64,000 bases of DNA from contig JALPQD010000075.1 in the NCBI GenBank assembly GCA_023101885.1, forward strand, positions 4,096,630 to 4,160,629, read 5' to 3'. A model generated the notes under the pieces. The model did no database searches. It was given only the letters and a program-made list of their open reading frames with translations, and had not been told where the DNA came from. Origin of the DNA: Typhlomys cinereus (Eukaryota; Chordata; Mammalia; Rodentia; Platacanthomyidae). Shown here piece by piece: positions 33,520 through 44,439 of this stretch; the first letter of the stretch is position 1, and every line of letters starts with the position of its first letter. The position numbers and the translations under genes are program-made.

Positions 33520-36500
33520 AGGATGTTACACATCTGGATTCACTTAAAAGTGGATTTTACTATCAATCAAATATTAATAGCCAAAGTAATGAGGGAAACT
33601 ATTATCTAATGTTCATAACTATGGAAGAATAGACTACTCTCAGAGCAAAAGATTAAACTAAGATATCTCCAAAGCCTCAGCTGGAATCGAATCCAATTGA
33701 TGCACAAGTACAATATTTTGACATTAACAACAATTCTAACTTCAATGATGGAAGGCACTAGCCAGATTAAACTGATAATTAATTATCAATATAAAATTCC
33801 ATAAATCCTGTTTAAATCAAGTAGAAGAAGGGTGGACACTGGGCGATAACTAATCTTCTATAAACTTCACCTTCCACTCTGTTTATGTAATGCTTGTCTT
33901 CAGAACTTTCACAACTTGATTTTGTTAATTAGGAAAGCCTATATGCTTTATGAATTCCCTAGATAGCCTATACTCCTAAATTAAATAAAATTTCATTCCA
34001 ACTCATTCATTACCCATAGACTGACCAAGATAAAATTTTTAGACATGCAAACTAAGTTTTGACATATTTTAGTATTTTTCCTTAGCCACAATAAAGTTTC
34101 TTTATGAGCAATAAAATGTAAGATTTTTATTATTACTTTTCTTTTACTATTCATCCAAGGTCTTAGATTTTTGTAGGAATGACATGAAAAAAATCTAATT
34201 TTTCTCTAAATTATTTAGGCATATATTTATTTTCAGGTGAACATGTCTTTTTCTCTTACCTAAAATGTAACTCAACCAAGTATAGTAAATTGAAATTAAC
34301 ATTTATTTGACATTTCAAATAGTATCATCATTTAACTTAGGATTGGTTTCTTTAGCCCTTCAGACAGAGTTTGTTTAACTTATATAGATCTCTGTAGATT
34401 TTGGGGGACATGTTCAGGCTTTCCTAAGAACTATACTATCTTGTGAATCTACCAATTTGAATATAATTCATAAATGAAAGCAAAAGAAAATCATACAAAC
34501 CTGTTTTAGAGGCCTATTTCTACCCAAACTCCTGAACCAGAAATTTTGGAAGTTCTTTTTTTTGGGGAGGGGGGAATAGAAGGAGTGTATTATATGGCTT
34601 AAGAGTTCTAAAGGCCAAGCATCTGTTCTCATTTTCAGATTTCTCCTGTTTGAATTTTCTTCCAGATAACACCGGTCTACTGCTTCTGGGAAAACTTTAG
34701 TCTTACAAAACACTTTAAATTTAAGGCATTTCTTCTTTGCCCCTTTGCTTTGTTTCCATTTGTCAAGCTTCAGGCAGAATTTAAACTAGGAATGCAATAT
34801 ACCTAAATGTTACAGTAATAAAATAGAAACGAGTCCTTCCTTAAAACTTACTGCTCAGCAGTGCCCTCTTCAATCCCAGTAAGTTTAATACAAGTTAAAG
34901 TGAACTCTTCACAATAACTGAGTTTGGAAAACTGGGAAAATCTCCATCAAAAGTTGTGGAGAAGGGGAAGCAATGGGATTCTGTCAGAATGTGAATCAAC
35001 AACCAGATATCAGACAAAGCTTCAAAAAAAATGGAGAAATGTTATAGTCTAGGAATGTTCTCATGGAGGGAGAACGGGTGAGAATTGTTAATGAATTTTG
35101 CCATACTAATTAAAGTAAAGCTTTTTATTTTAAACTTTTAACTGTACTTTTCAGGTCATCTAAGTTTTCAGGATTTCTCATGAGAATTACAAAAATACTA
35201 AGGCTTGGAAGGCTTCTAAAAGGCAAAGTAAAAGGCGAGAGTTTTAGCTCAGGACGGCCTGAGGGGTTGATTTGCTTTCAAACATTTGACATACTATTCT
35301 GGTGCTAGGCACCAACCGTCCTTCACAGACACAAGGGCAAACATGGAGAGGATCAACTAAAATTCCAATTAAAAACGTGGGAACACATGCCACTGCGAGA
35401 GACAGCGATGACCCAGCCCTAAGGTTCTATTAGTTCACCTAAAGCTTTAAAAATACTAATCCCAGAAAAGAATTGCAATCAGCCTGAGCATTGTATGTTT
35501 TAAAATCTCCCAGGTTGTTTCCCATTATAAACCGAGGCTGAGAAACACCGGTGTGAGACAAAGGATTCTCAGAAATAAACTTCAATGGCTCATCATGAGA
35601 ATTCAGCAAATAAGTTATGGACACAGAAGACAGCCCACTTTTTTCTAAATAAGCTGTTTCCAAGTTTGTATCCTTCAGAGAAACATGTTCGTGTGATTCG
35701 ACAGAATAAAAGTCTATAGTTTAGACATGGAAATGAAATACAGTCTCTTGCTTCCCATAAGAAATCACAAATTACAAAGTCAAGCCTAGCTTCCTGAGCA
35801 TTGACAATAACAGCAGATTCTCTAGATTACTAAGTAGTCCTCAGTGTCACCCGTCTTTTACAGTATTCTCACTTTTATTTCAACGTTTACTCCTCTGGCT
35901 GGCTCCCTGGTAGCACAGTACATTCCAACCTCCCACTATGACCTTTCTCTTTGGACATCAGAGTTTTCAGAAATAAAAACAAGGCAGCAAGACATATCTA
36001 AGAGAGCACAAGTCAACAAAATTAAAATGTTTGTTTATGCAGAAGACAGCCTTCTTGCTAAGTGAACTCTGGTGTGAGCATCTATAACCCAGACCTTCAA
36101 GGCAGGCAGAATTTGTAAACGTCTGACCTGATTCATTTGCTTTCACTGAATCCATTCCTAGTAGGTATCGACTGTGTCATGTTCATAACCTTAGAGGTGT
36201 CTCCCTATGCTCCTTCATAATTCCCTTGCTAAGTCCCAGAAGAATCTTCCCCATTGTGGTTTACAGAAGAACCAGCAGGGTCAGTAGGGGGCAAAGAAAA
36301 GAAGGATACGGAAATCATGAAGGAAAAGGAGAAAAGGTCAAAAGTGCTGACACTTACAGAGAAGTCTTTGTAAATGTCAAGATTGCACAACATACAGATT
36401 CCATAGGCCCGTTTTTCCTTCAAGAATTTATACCATAAGTGAGCTATGCATAAGATGAGACCTATGCATAAGATGAAACTTACTGTCCCTCCAATCTAGC

Positions 36501-36575
36501 CATCAAAATTCCAGTATTATGAGCAATTCTGGTTATTATCCATTGAGTGATCATTAAGAGATAGGCATTAGTATG
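33520..36575. other. Unique-looking DNA, no gene seen
   Basis: No young repeats occur here. Small frames (34468-34713 -, 35439-35663 -, 35844-36065 +, 36226-36438 +) lack domains, start context or splice-linked neighbours. The region could be intronic or intergenic. Confidence 0.45.
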
Positions 36576-36579
36576 AATC

Positions 36580-36760
36580 ACACTTTTGAAAATCAATACA
36601 TTTAATCTTTACAAGAGTCTCTCAGTTAAGTGCTATAATTATCTTTTTTTTTACAGATGATGAAACTATGCCAACAAAGGTGCCAAAGGTAACGTAGCTG
36701 GTAATTAACAAGACAGTAATTTGACCAGAAATAAAGTACAGCTCATCTTCACAAAAAAAA
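36580..36760 (+). repeat. MIR ancient SINE fragment
   Basis: The ordered phrases ACATTTAATCTTTACAAGAG, TTTTTTACAGATGATGAAAC and AAAGGTAACGTAGCTGG correspond to the MIR core and 3' half (ACAGATGAGGAAACTGAGG, AAGGTCACACAGCTAG). Diverged, as expected for an element shared by mammals. Confidence 0.65.
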
Positions 36761-36764
36761 AAAG

Positions 36765-37985
36765 ACAGTAATTTGAGGATGGTATACACCATTAGAATGC
36801 TGCAGGATTTCATTAGCCTTTGTGTAATCATTATTCATGTCAGTCAAAAGTCATCCACTAACTTTTTAAAGTCTGTCTGTCTAGGGAGTGATCTAGGGTA
36901 CAGAAAGAAAAATCTTGAAGTTTGGTGAGGGATACTGGGATGCAAATTTACAAGACAAGAGAAGTGGATGAATATATATTTCATAAACTAAATGTTTGGA
37001 TCCTTTAAACAGATTTAATAAATTCAAGGTAAAGTTGAAATTTCTCTGTAACTGCTTTAATGTGTGTGACTTTCCAGTTTGACATGTTTCAACTGAGCAC
37101 CTGGATCACCGTTTAATGAATTAAAAACTGGATTGAACTGTTCCTCTATTTGACGTAGAGCAGGCAAACTAGTCCTTCAGATGGCTGCAGAGATAATACT
37201 GAAGGTTTAAAATGGACTGAAGAGAGACATAATGTGTTTTGAATAGAAAAATCTCTTAATGTTACCCTGGAAACTGATTCTCTTTTCTCACCAATAACTT
37301 TTTAACTTCAATTTTCAAGCTCTCTGATTATACCCTGGCTTTCATTGACTCAGTGGTAACACTAAAACTTTCATATGTTTTTGGGTATTCAGAAATATTC
37401 CTGAAGAATTGATTATAGGGTACCAGAGAACTAAAAAAATGAGAGTAATATACTGAGGACAACAGAATTGATTGGGATAAAGAAGGTTAGGGAATAATGC
37501 ATAGAAGAAGAAAATAAGTAAACAAGCCAAACAGATCCACACTCTAACCTTAAGTGATTACTGTATATAATATTTTCCTTACTATAGACTGGGATGGGGT
37601 TAAAGAAAGTGGGGAAAGATAGTGATCAAAGTGTATAAATTATCAGTTTTTCTATATTTTTTAAAAAATAGTAAAATATGTTCAATTGCACCGTATGGTA
37701 CTTACAATGAGTTTTAGATGCACAATAAAATTGAAAATGCTTAAGCAGATTTTTAATATTGTGACTACTGAGAAAAGTACATAGTGAAACAAAACTGAAA
37801 AGATAAACAGGATGATGATAATGTTAATTGAATCTTTTTCAGGTTTTAATTAGTGTATCTGCGTGGCACATAATGATGGGCTCCGAAAAGATTTTTTTTT
37901 TTCACAAAGCTGTATCATTTACTTTGACAATATTTACCCTTACTCCCTGTTTACTCTCCCTCTAGTTCCCTTCAACAGTGTCTCT
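36765..37985. other. Unique-looking AT-rich DNA
   Basis: No gene or named repeat recognised. Confidence 0.4.
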
Positions 37986-38210
37986 TTTCATGTCATCTTT
38001 TCAGTAGAGCAGTTCTGTGTTCTTGAAAATGGCTTGGAAGATGTTATTGAGGATTTTCATGCATATGATCATCAGAGACATAGTTCTATAGCTTTCTTGT
38101 TATATCATTATTTGTGTTAGGGTAATGCTAACTAACTTCATAAAGTATTTGGCTGTATTCCTTTCCTTCCTGTTTTGTGGACTCTTTTGAGGAATATTAA
38201 TATTATTCTT

Positions 38211-38534
38211 AGAAGTTTGTAAAATTCGGGGCTGGAAAGGTGGCTCAGGGGTTAAGCTTCTGCCTTGCAGGCGGAAGGTCCTGAGTTCGGATCCTAGACT
38301 CCATGTATAGACGCCGGGCGGAAGCGGGGGCTGCCTGCGTTTCCTGTCCTGGTAGGGCAGAACCTGTGAATCCCCGGGCAGAGTAAACAAGGAGGAGGTG
38401 GAGGCGGTCCATGGTGGTTCCTGAATTCGTTCGTGGTTCTACATACACACACATGCACACACGCACACATGCACATGAGCACAATTGAATAAATAAACAA
38501 AAAAGATTTTTAAAAAAAGAAGTTTGTAAAATTC
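38211..38534 (+). mobile_element. Young tRNA-headed SINE (S4) with 17-bp TSD
   Basis: AGAAGTTTGTAAAATTC occurs at 38211-38227 and 38518-38534. The element (38228-38517) starts GGGCTGGAAAGG, carries the A-box (GGCTCAGGGG) and B-box (GAGTTCGGATCC), the same GC-rich body as S3, a CA-rich 3' part and an A-rich tail. It sits in the old antisense L1. Confidence 0.95.
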
Positions 38535-38664
38535 ATCAGTGAATCTATCATGGTCCTTAGCTTTTCTTTACTGGGAAATTTTTTCATACTGTTTCAGTCT
38601 TATTGCTTGTTATAGATCTTTTTTATGTTGTTTATATCTTTTTAAATGAATTTTAGTAGGTTAT

Positions 38665-39004
38665 TGTCATGGTTTGAAATGTATCCCCCACAGTCTCATG
38701 TGTTTAGCAAGGTCATGGCACCTTGAGAGGTGGAGCCTTGCTGGAGGAAGGTAGCCACAAGGGGTGGCTCACCTTACCTCCAGGAGAAGTCTGCCTTTGC
38801 AGCAAGCAGTCTTGCGGCTCTCAGCTTCCAAGATGTCTACAGTGATGTAGCCTCCTCCAGCTTTGGCCAGCCAGCCATGCCGCCTCTGCTTTGAGAGACT
38901 GTACCTTCCCCCTGGAACTGTAAGCTGAATAAATCTCCCTTTCTCCCTTAAGTTGATTGACTTTGAGTGCTCTCTCACAGCAGTAGTTGAGAGTAACTGC
39001 TACA
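38665..39004 (+). mobile_element. MaLR-like solo LTR (family B)
   Basis: This 340-bp unit runs from TGTCATGGTTTG to AACTGCTACA, with AATAAATC near 38928 as polyA signal. Start phrase, spacing and end phrase match ERVL-MaLR LTRs. A sister copy at 41357-41715 is highly similar. The flanking pentamers (GTTAT and GAAAT) are imperfect, so the target duplication is not secured. The minus frame 38769-38978 is antisense read-through. Confidence 0.65.
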
Positions 39005-39041
39005 GAAATACATGCCTAGAAACTTAATTCTTTCTGGTGAA

Positions 39042-39371
39042 TTATTCCTTCAACAAAAATGTAGTATCATTGTCTCTTATAATCTTCTTTGGTTTGAAGT
39101 CCATTTTGTCAGATACCATAATTGCTACACCTACTTGTTTATTTGTTCCATTAGCTTGAAGTATTTTTGACAAGCATTTTACTTTGAGAATGTGCCTATA
39201 TTTTGTGGTGAGATGTGTTTCCTGAAAGCAACAGATGGATAAGTTTTGATTTCTAATCCACATTTGTAACCTGTGTCTTTTGATTGGTGAGTTAATTCCA
39301 TTGATGTTTAGGGTTATAATTGAGAAATTACTGTTGATTCCTGACATTTTTATGTTTAGTGGCTTCCACAT
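39042..39371 (-). pseudogene. L1 ORF2 start: endonuclease domain fragment
   Basis: This 109-codon frame shows the N-terminus of the L1 APE-like endonuclease, with LNINGINSPIKRHR near residues 21-34 and CFQETHL near 48-54, where N and E are conserved active-site residues. The intact domain nicks target DNA at T-rich sites. The frame ends before the rest of the endonuclease, and the next upstream plus sequence is a MaLR-like LTR. Non-functional. Confidence 0.85.
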
Positions 39372-39419
39372 GTATATTAGTTTGTAGGTTGTGATATTAT
39401 ACTTCCCTTCTGTCCTCTT

Positions 39420-40507
39420 GGATATGCTTGTTCTTTTCTTCGAGCTTGAGTATTTTTTCTAGTATTTTTGTAGGCCTGGTTTGGTGGTCATATAAACGTT
39501 TTGCTTGTCTTTATGGTGGAAATTTTTTCTTTCACCCTCAATCATAACTGATAACTTTGATGGGTATATAAATCTGGGTTGACATTTATGTTCATTCAAT
39601 ACTTGAAATACATCTCTCTAAGCTCTTCTGGCTTTTAGTGTTTCCATTGAAAAATCATTTGTTATTTTTAATATATTTACCTTTAAAACTGACTTTTTTT
39701 TCTCTTGAAGCTCTTAGCACATTGTATGTGTAGTGTTTGACTATTATTTGCCATGGAGAGTTTCTATTTTGGTCATATGTGTTAGGAGTGCAGTATGCCT
39801 CTTGTATTTGGATAGGTCTCTCTTTCTTTAGACATTTTTCATTTATGATAATTTGAAAAATTTCCTCAGGTGTGGTATTTTGGGTTTCTTGTTCTGGTAT
39901 CCATGAATGTTCAGGTTAGTCTTCTTCAAGGTGTCCCATAACTCTTGAATATTCATGTCAAGCATATTTTTTTTTTGGTTTTTACAACCTCTTTGATTGA
40001 ACTAGTTTGTTCTGCCATTTTTGTCTTCAAGATCTGATATTCTGTTTTCTGCTTATTAGTTCTGCTAATAAGACTATCTGTTGTGTTCTGGGTTGAAGAT
40101 AATTTGTCTTTTAGTTCCAGTTTAATCTCTGCTTGAGATTGTTTCAACTGCTATATGCCTAGTTTTATTTTTTCAATTGCTTTTCTCATCTCATCTAAAT
40201 TCCCGTTGTGTCCTTTGCTCATATTGGCCGATATGGTTATTTAACTCCTCCTTGATTTCCACTTTATTGTTTTGATCTTAGTAAAGATCAGGCTTTGAAA
40301 ATTATTATCTTGGGTATGGCTTTCTTGGCTATTTTCTGTGAGTTTTTCTGGTTGGATTCCCATCATTACGGGGTTGATGCTTTTTGTAGCAGATTTGTTG
40401 TCTTGGTTTTTGTTGTTTCTCATGGATTTGCATTGTAACTTGGGCATTTTTGTTTTATTTCTAACGTCTTTCTTGATGTGTGTTTTTGAATGATACGTGT
40501 TAGACAA
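39420..40507 (-). pseudogene. L1 ORF1 remnant
   Basis: Open pieces at 40507-40241 (N-terminal, Lys-rich) and 40147-39953 (Gln/Lys/Glu-rich, coiled-coil-like) are followed by diverged C-terminal domain sequence to about 39540. Order and direction fit ORF1 of the old L1 at 37990-40700. Several frameshifts separate the pieces. Confidence 0.6.
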
Positions 40508-40699
40508 TATTACTACACTTGAGTAATTATTGCTAATATTTGCCTTGGTGTTGAATGTGTCTGTCTAGTGTTCCTTAGTGCTATTTCCTAAATGAGGCTA
40601 TTATACAATTAGTATATCAATTAGGGTAAGTTTAGTAGACAGGGATTGAAGATTAGTATAGTAGTGCAATTTTTCGCTTTTACTTCCTTGGCAATGTGT

Positions 40700-41160
40700 G
40701 AGGGTGAATGGTTAAGTCCTTGAAGCTTTATAGGTTTTTGGGTGGGCTATATGGAAATCTTAACTTGTAGTTACTATCAATTGCAGTAAAAGGGAGGTAA
40801 AAAGGGTTATCTTAGAGATGAAAACGAAGATTCTCTTTTGTTTGATGGAATGATTTTTTAAGTCCTCAGTTGTATGGTATTGGTCTGCTAGCTCATTGCT
40901 TGGGTTTTCTCTAGACTGTTAAATCCTTGAAAAGCTTTCAAGTTCTTTAATGCTTGTGGGGGGTGGAAGAAAACAAGGATGCTATGTGGCTTGGTGAGGC
41001 TGCTGAGCACATGGGCATGGTCAAATGACCACCAGCCCACTTGGCAGCAAAGTGCAAGCCCTCCCTGCGACCCAGGATGGAAAGGAACTCCTGACTGGTG
41101 AGATCCACATATGTGCCACAGTTAAGAATAACTATTACAAGTGGTCTTAGCTCTGGCCTC
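40700..41160. other. Possible L1 5' UTR and unassigned DNA
   Basis: Upstream of the L1 ORF1 remnant. The sequence may include its 5' UTR. A 77-codon minus frame at 40947-41180 lacks any domain. Confidence 0.35.
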
Positions 41161-41164
41161 CATT

Positions 41165-42050
41165 CCTGCCCGGAATGCATCTAGCCACTTCTGGAGGAAG
41201 ATGAACCATGTGCTGCTGCTCAGTCCTTGCCCCACCTATCCAGTCTCCATATCCGTCCATTGGAAAATCCTGCCCCATCTAGTCACTCACCCCACTTTAA
41301 AACCTTTGGCAGATCTCCCACTGACTTCAGGAGGAAACTAACTCCCTGACAAGGTCTGTCATGGTTTGAAATGTGTCCCTCACAATCTCATGTGTTTGGC
41401 AAGGTCATGGCACCTTGAGAGGTAGAGACTTGCTGGAGGAAGGCAGTCACAAGGGGTGGGCCTTGAGGTGGATTAGTCCTACCCTACCTCCAGAAGAAGT
41501 CTGCCTTTGCAGCAAGCAGTCTTGCAGCTCTCAGCTCTCCAAGATGCCTGCAGTGATGTAGCCTCCTCCAGCTTTGGCCAGCCACCCATGCTGCCTCTGC
41601 TTTGAGAGACTGCATCTCCCCTCTGGAACCATAAGCTGAATAAATCTCCCTTTCTCCTTTAAGTTACTTGACTTTGGGTGTTCTGTCCCAGCAATAGTGA
41701 AGAGTAACCATTATAGCTTATAAGACATGCAAGGCCCAGCTCCACCTGGATCTTCCTTCCCACTTCAACTGCAACCTAATTCTTCTACCACTGTCACAGG
41801 AAGCCCTTCCACCCATGTAACACTGGGAGAATCTCAGAGCTTCCCAACCCTGATACCACTGCCTCTTGGTTCATGGTTCATCTAGTCTAACTAAACACCT
41901 ACTCATCTCTCAGGACCCAACTCACACATCACCTCTTGCAGGCAATCCTCTTGCCCACCCTTGCCTGGCTCTTCTCTCTCTTTCTACTTGAGCTAAGGAT
42001 AACTATTGGCCAGAAGGGCAAATAGCAGGTCTTACTCATGGAGTTCATCA
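41165..42050 (+). repeat. L2-like ancient LINE fragment split by a MaLR-like LTR
   Basis: AAAACCTTTGGCAGATCTCC with CTGACTTCAGGAGGAAACTA (about 41300-41345), then after the LTR AAGACATGCAAGGCCCAGCT and TCATCTCTCAGGACCCAACT with CACCTCTTGCAGGCAATCC, follow the order of mammalian L2 3' sequence. The two sides continue across the 41357-41715 insertion. Confidence 0.6.
41357..41715 (+). mobile_element. MaLR-like solo LTR (family B)
   Basis: Sister of 38665-39004: TGTCATGGTTTGAAATGTGT at the start, GCTGAATAAATCTCCC polyA region, GAGTAACCATTATA at the end. Inserted into L2-like sequence. No clear target duplication found. Confidence 0.6.
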
Positions 42051-42059
42051 ATAATTGTC

Positions 42060-42520
42060 CCATGCCAGAAGATGCCTGGTACAGCCCTCCCCTCAGTGCC
42101 TCCATCAAAAGGCCAAGAAGTGATATCTCTGAATAGCTGAGGTGTCCTTCTCTTATCAAGAACTTCTTCCCAGTATCACCACCTTAGACCCCTCCCTACA
42201 TCTTGTGAAGTCTCACAGGCCCAGCCCTAGCCTCTGCTCTTCCTTCCCTACCAAGCTTCCTTCTCCCAGAATCACTACAGTCAACCACTCTCTGAGCCCC
42301 AGCTTGAGCCTCCAATAAGCAGGCTGCTTTCCATGGATTGCCCAGTGGAGATACTGTCTCTTCCTTTATAATCATTCCTGCACAGTAAACAGAAACCTGG
42401 TGGAGACTTAAAACCTAGTCATCAAAAAAAGTGTCCAACTCCATGGAAGAAAAGGATCCTTCATCCGGCCTTGGCCTCTCCTCTTCCAGACTCCCTGACT
42501 CTGTGTAGCTGCAGCAGTCT
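42060..42520. other. Unassigned DNA, CT-rich
   Basis: No recognisable gene; could include further diverged L2-like sequence. Confidence 0.35.
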
Positions 42521-42524
42521 ATTT

Positions 42525-42725
42525 AAGAAGGTGTTAGTGTGTACCTGTAATCCAGCACTTGGGAGCTGGAGGCAGGAGGATGAGGAGTTCAAAGTCATCC
42601 CCAGTTGCATAGGGTTTCAATGCCAGAAGCCTGGGAACCAGCTTAGTGGGGGAAAGGCTTTTAGGTGTGTTCAAAGTCAGTCTCAGCTACATGAGAACCT
42701 GTCTCAAAGCAAACAACCTAACAAA
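42525..42725 (+). repeat. B1-like (7SL-derived) SINE
   Basis: ACCTGTAATCCAGCACTTGG then AGGCAGGAGGATGAGGAGTTCAAAG (7SL-type left half) and, after an insert of about 50 bases, CAGTCTCAGCTACATGAGAA with CTGTCTC. The insert may be sequence from a dimeric or rearranged B1. Confidence 0.7.
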
Positions 42726-43015
42726 ACTTTCTTACTCTGTTCAAATTAGAAAGAAGTAACACATATCATGGAGCCTGAGACATCCCTTAACTCCCATACA
42801 CAGCCTCTCATATTTCCAGGAAAGAAACATCAGTACTACCAGCTTCCATCCCTGAAGTCTAGGGACTAGAGGTGAGGATGGGTTGGGGGTACATGATCCC
42901 ATTCATAGAGAGAGAAAATACAAAGGCAGCAGGGACTGGGCAGGGAGGATGGGGTTAGTGTAGGGAGGATGGCTTCCTTCGTCCTCCAAGATGAAGAGTT
43001 CAGAGGTGAACACAG
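42726..43015. other. Unassigned DNA
   Basis: Nothing recognisable; the minus frame reaching into this stretch (42866-43381) is SINE and simple-repeat read-through. Confidence 0.4.
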
Positions 43016-43019
43016 TGGA

Positions 43020-43195
43020 AGCAGCACTGCCCGCAACTGGCACTGAGAGGAGAGGCAGGAGGATTGGAATTCAGTAGCAGTCTTGGAGTCAGCTCCAGGC
43101 CAGTCTGAGGCTACAGAAGATCTGTCAGACAGACAGACAGACAGACAGACAGATAAATAAATAAATACATAGATAAATAAATAAATAAAAACTTT
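43020..43195 (+). repeat. B1-like fragment with (CAGA)n and (AAAT)n tail
   Basis: GAGGCAGGAGGATTGGAATTC and CAGGCCAGTCTGAGGCTACA mark a B1-like body. It ends in (CAGA)n at 43125-43152 and (ATAA)n at 43153-43190, a microsatellite grown from the SINE tail. Confidence 0.65.
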
Positions 43196-43206
43196 TAAGG
43201 GAGAGG

Positions 43207-43490
43207 GGGCTGGAGAGATGGCACAGGGGTTAAGACTTTGTCTCCCTAGCAGAAAGACCTGAATTTGGATCCCAGATTCCACATAAAAACACCAGGCAGA
43301 AATGACAGTGGCCTGCACTTCTGGCCCTGGAAAGCAAGGCATGGAAAATTCTAGACGGAAGCAGAATGGAGGTAGAAGCAATCAAGGATGATTTCAGAAG
43401 TCACTTTGGGCCTCCACAGGCACACACACTGCACACAGTGTACACAGGCACACACAAAATAAACAAATAGAAAAATAATTTAAAAGGGGG
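43207..43490 (+). repeat. Older tRNA-headed SINE, sense
   Basis: GGGGCTGGAGAGATGGCACAG head, a B-box-like region (CCTGAATTTGGATCCC), the same body order as S3/S4 but diverged, and a CA-rich then A-rich tail with AATAAACAAATAG. Confidence 0.8.
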
Positions 43491-43491
43491 T

Positions 43492-43662
43492 GCTGAAGGG
43501 ATTACTGAGCAGGTAAAGGTATTGCGGCCAAGTCTGACAACCTCAGTTCTATCCCTGGAACCCACATTGTAGGGAGAGAGAACTGACTCCTGCAGGTTTT
43601 CCCCCAATCTCTATATCCTCTCGATAGAGCTCTCACTAGATGATACAGATAGATAGATAGAT

Positions 43663-43694
<32 letters not shown>

Positions 43695-43745
43695 TAGATA
43701 GATAGATGAATGAATGAATGAATGAATGAATGAATGAATGTTAAA
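43492..43745 (+). repeat. B4-like SINE ending in (GATA)n and (GAAT)n
   Basis: GGGTGCTGAAGGGATTACTG then GCAGGTAAAGGTATTGCGGC, GACAACCTCAGTTCTATCCC and GGAACCCACATTGTAGGGAG follow the B4/RSINE body. (GATA)n at 43645-43704 and (GAAT)n at 43707-43740 follow. The frame at 43502-43780 is low complexity. Confidence 0.65.
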
Positions 43746-43859
43746 ACATGGGTCATAGAGAAGATCAGAAGGTACCACACAAACCTAACAACCTAAGTTT
43801 GTTTCACAGAGCCCTGGATGAAAGGAAAAAATCAACTCTGAAAGTTGTCTTCCATGCCT

Positions 43860-43889
43860 GAAAACACACACACGCGGGCGCGTGCGCGC

Positions 43890-43930
<41 letters not shown>

Positions 43931-43935
43931 CACAA
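43860..43935. repeat. (CA)n with GCGC interruption
   Basis: Alternating purine-pyrimidine of about 75 bases, including GCGGGCGCGTGCGCGCG, on both sides flanked by CA repeats. It has Z-DNA-forming composition. Confidence 0.85.
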
Positions 43936-43939
43936 ATAA

Positions 43940-44349
43940 TAAGGCAGATAGAAAGTAACCATTTTGCAAATGGATGATTGACCCTCCCTCACCACGGTCT
44001 CCTACTTTTATTACATCTACCTTTGAATATACTCTTATAACAAGACTCTAATTTAACAGGTTTTTATCTCTAGCCAAGTGGTGATATCCAATACCCATCA
44101 GGATGGAGCCAAGGGCATTCCAGGAGCAGCAAAACTGAAAAAAAAAAATCAACAAAGCATAATCCAGAACATCAGAGACTCTATATCAACCACCTGGAAC
44201 TAGGCCAGCCTAATCTCTCCCCATCCTGAAGCTCGGGGAAATTTGCGTAAGAGGGAGGGGGGAGCAAGGGGGTGGAGAGAGGGAAGGTGGGAGGGAACTG
44301 GTGTACCTGTTAAGTTTGTATGAGCGGAAATAAATAAAAAAATAATAAT
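43940..44349 (+). mobile_element. Short L1 3' UTR copy with internal deletion
   Basis: GGCAGATAGAAAGTAACCAT onward matches the reverse complement of the copy a 3' UTR in order, up to CTGAAGCTCGGGGAAATTTG. It then jumps to the end of the UTR (GGAACTGGTGTACCTGTTAA, GTTTGTATGAGCGGAAATAA) and an A-rich tail. About 0.3 kb of the UTR is missing, and the junction falls in G-runs (about 44247-44290). Confidence 0.8.
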
Positions 44350-44358
44350 TTAGAAGCT

Positions 44359-44432
44359 ATGATGGGACTGAGGATACACTCACGGTAGAGCACTTTAGTT
44401 CCAAAGTTCCATCCCCGACACAACAAGAAAAA
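44359..44432 (+). repeat. ID-like tRNA-derived SINE
   Basis: GGGACTGAGGATACACTCAC followed by GGTAGAGCACTTTAG and GTTCCATCCCCGACAC with an A-rich tail fits the rodent ID (BC1-related) layout with A and B boxes. It directly follows the L1 tail. Confidence 0.55.
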
Positions 44433-44439
44433 AGTCTTT

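Larger units (their letters stand above)
37990..40700 (-). mobile_element. Old antisense L1, nested insertions
   Basis: The plus strand runs through antisense ORF2 RT-region sequence (about 37990-38220 and 38535-38660), the endonuclease start (39042-39371), the ORF1-ORF2 spacer, ORF1 (about 39420-40507) and probable 5' UTR to about 40700. SINE S4 (38228-38517) and a MaLR-like LTR (38665-39004) interrupt it. Frames are broken throughout. The RT-to-endonuclease step looks shorter than in an intact L1, so an internal deletion is likely. Confidence 0.75.

Noticed and set aside
41165..42050. Possible exon-like GC-rich coding stretch
   Set aside because: The order of phrases fits an ancient L2-like LINE, and the frames do not extend across plausible splice sites.
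42866..43381. 171-codon minus frame
   Set aside because: Crosses two SINEs and a (CAGA)n tract in antisense; no independent support.
43645..43740. Regularly spaced repeats suggestive of a CRISPR array
   Set aside because: They are pure tetranucleotide microsatellites without spacers, in a mammalian context.
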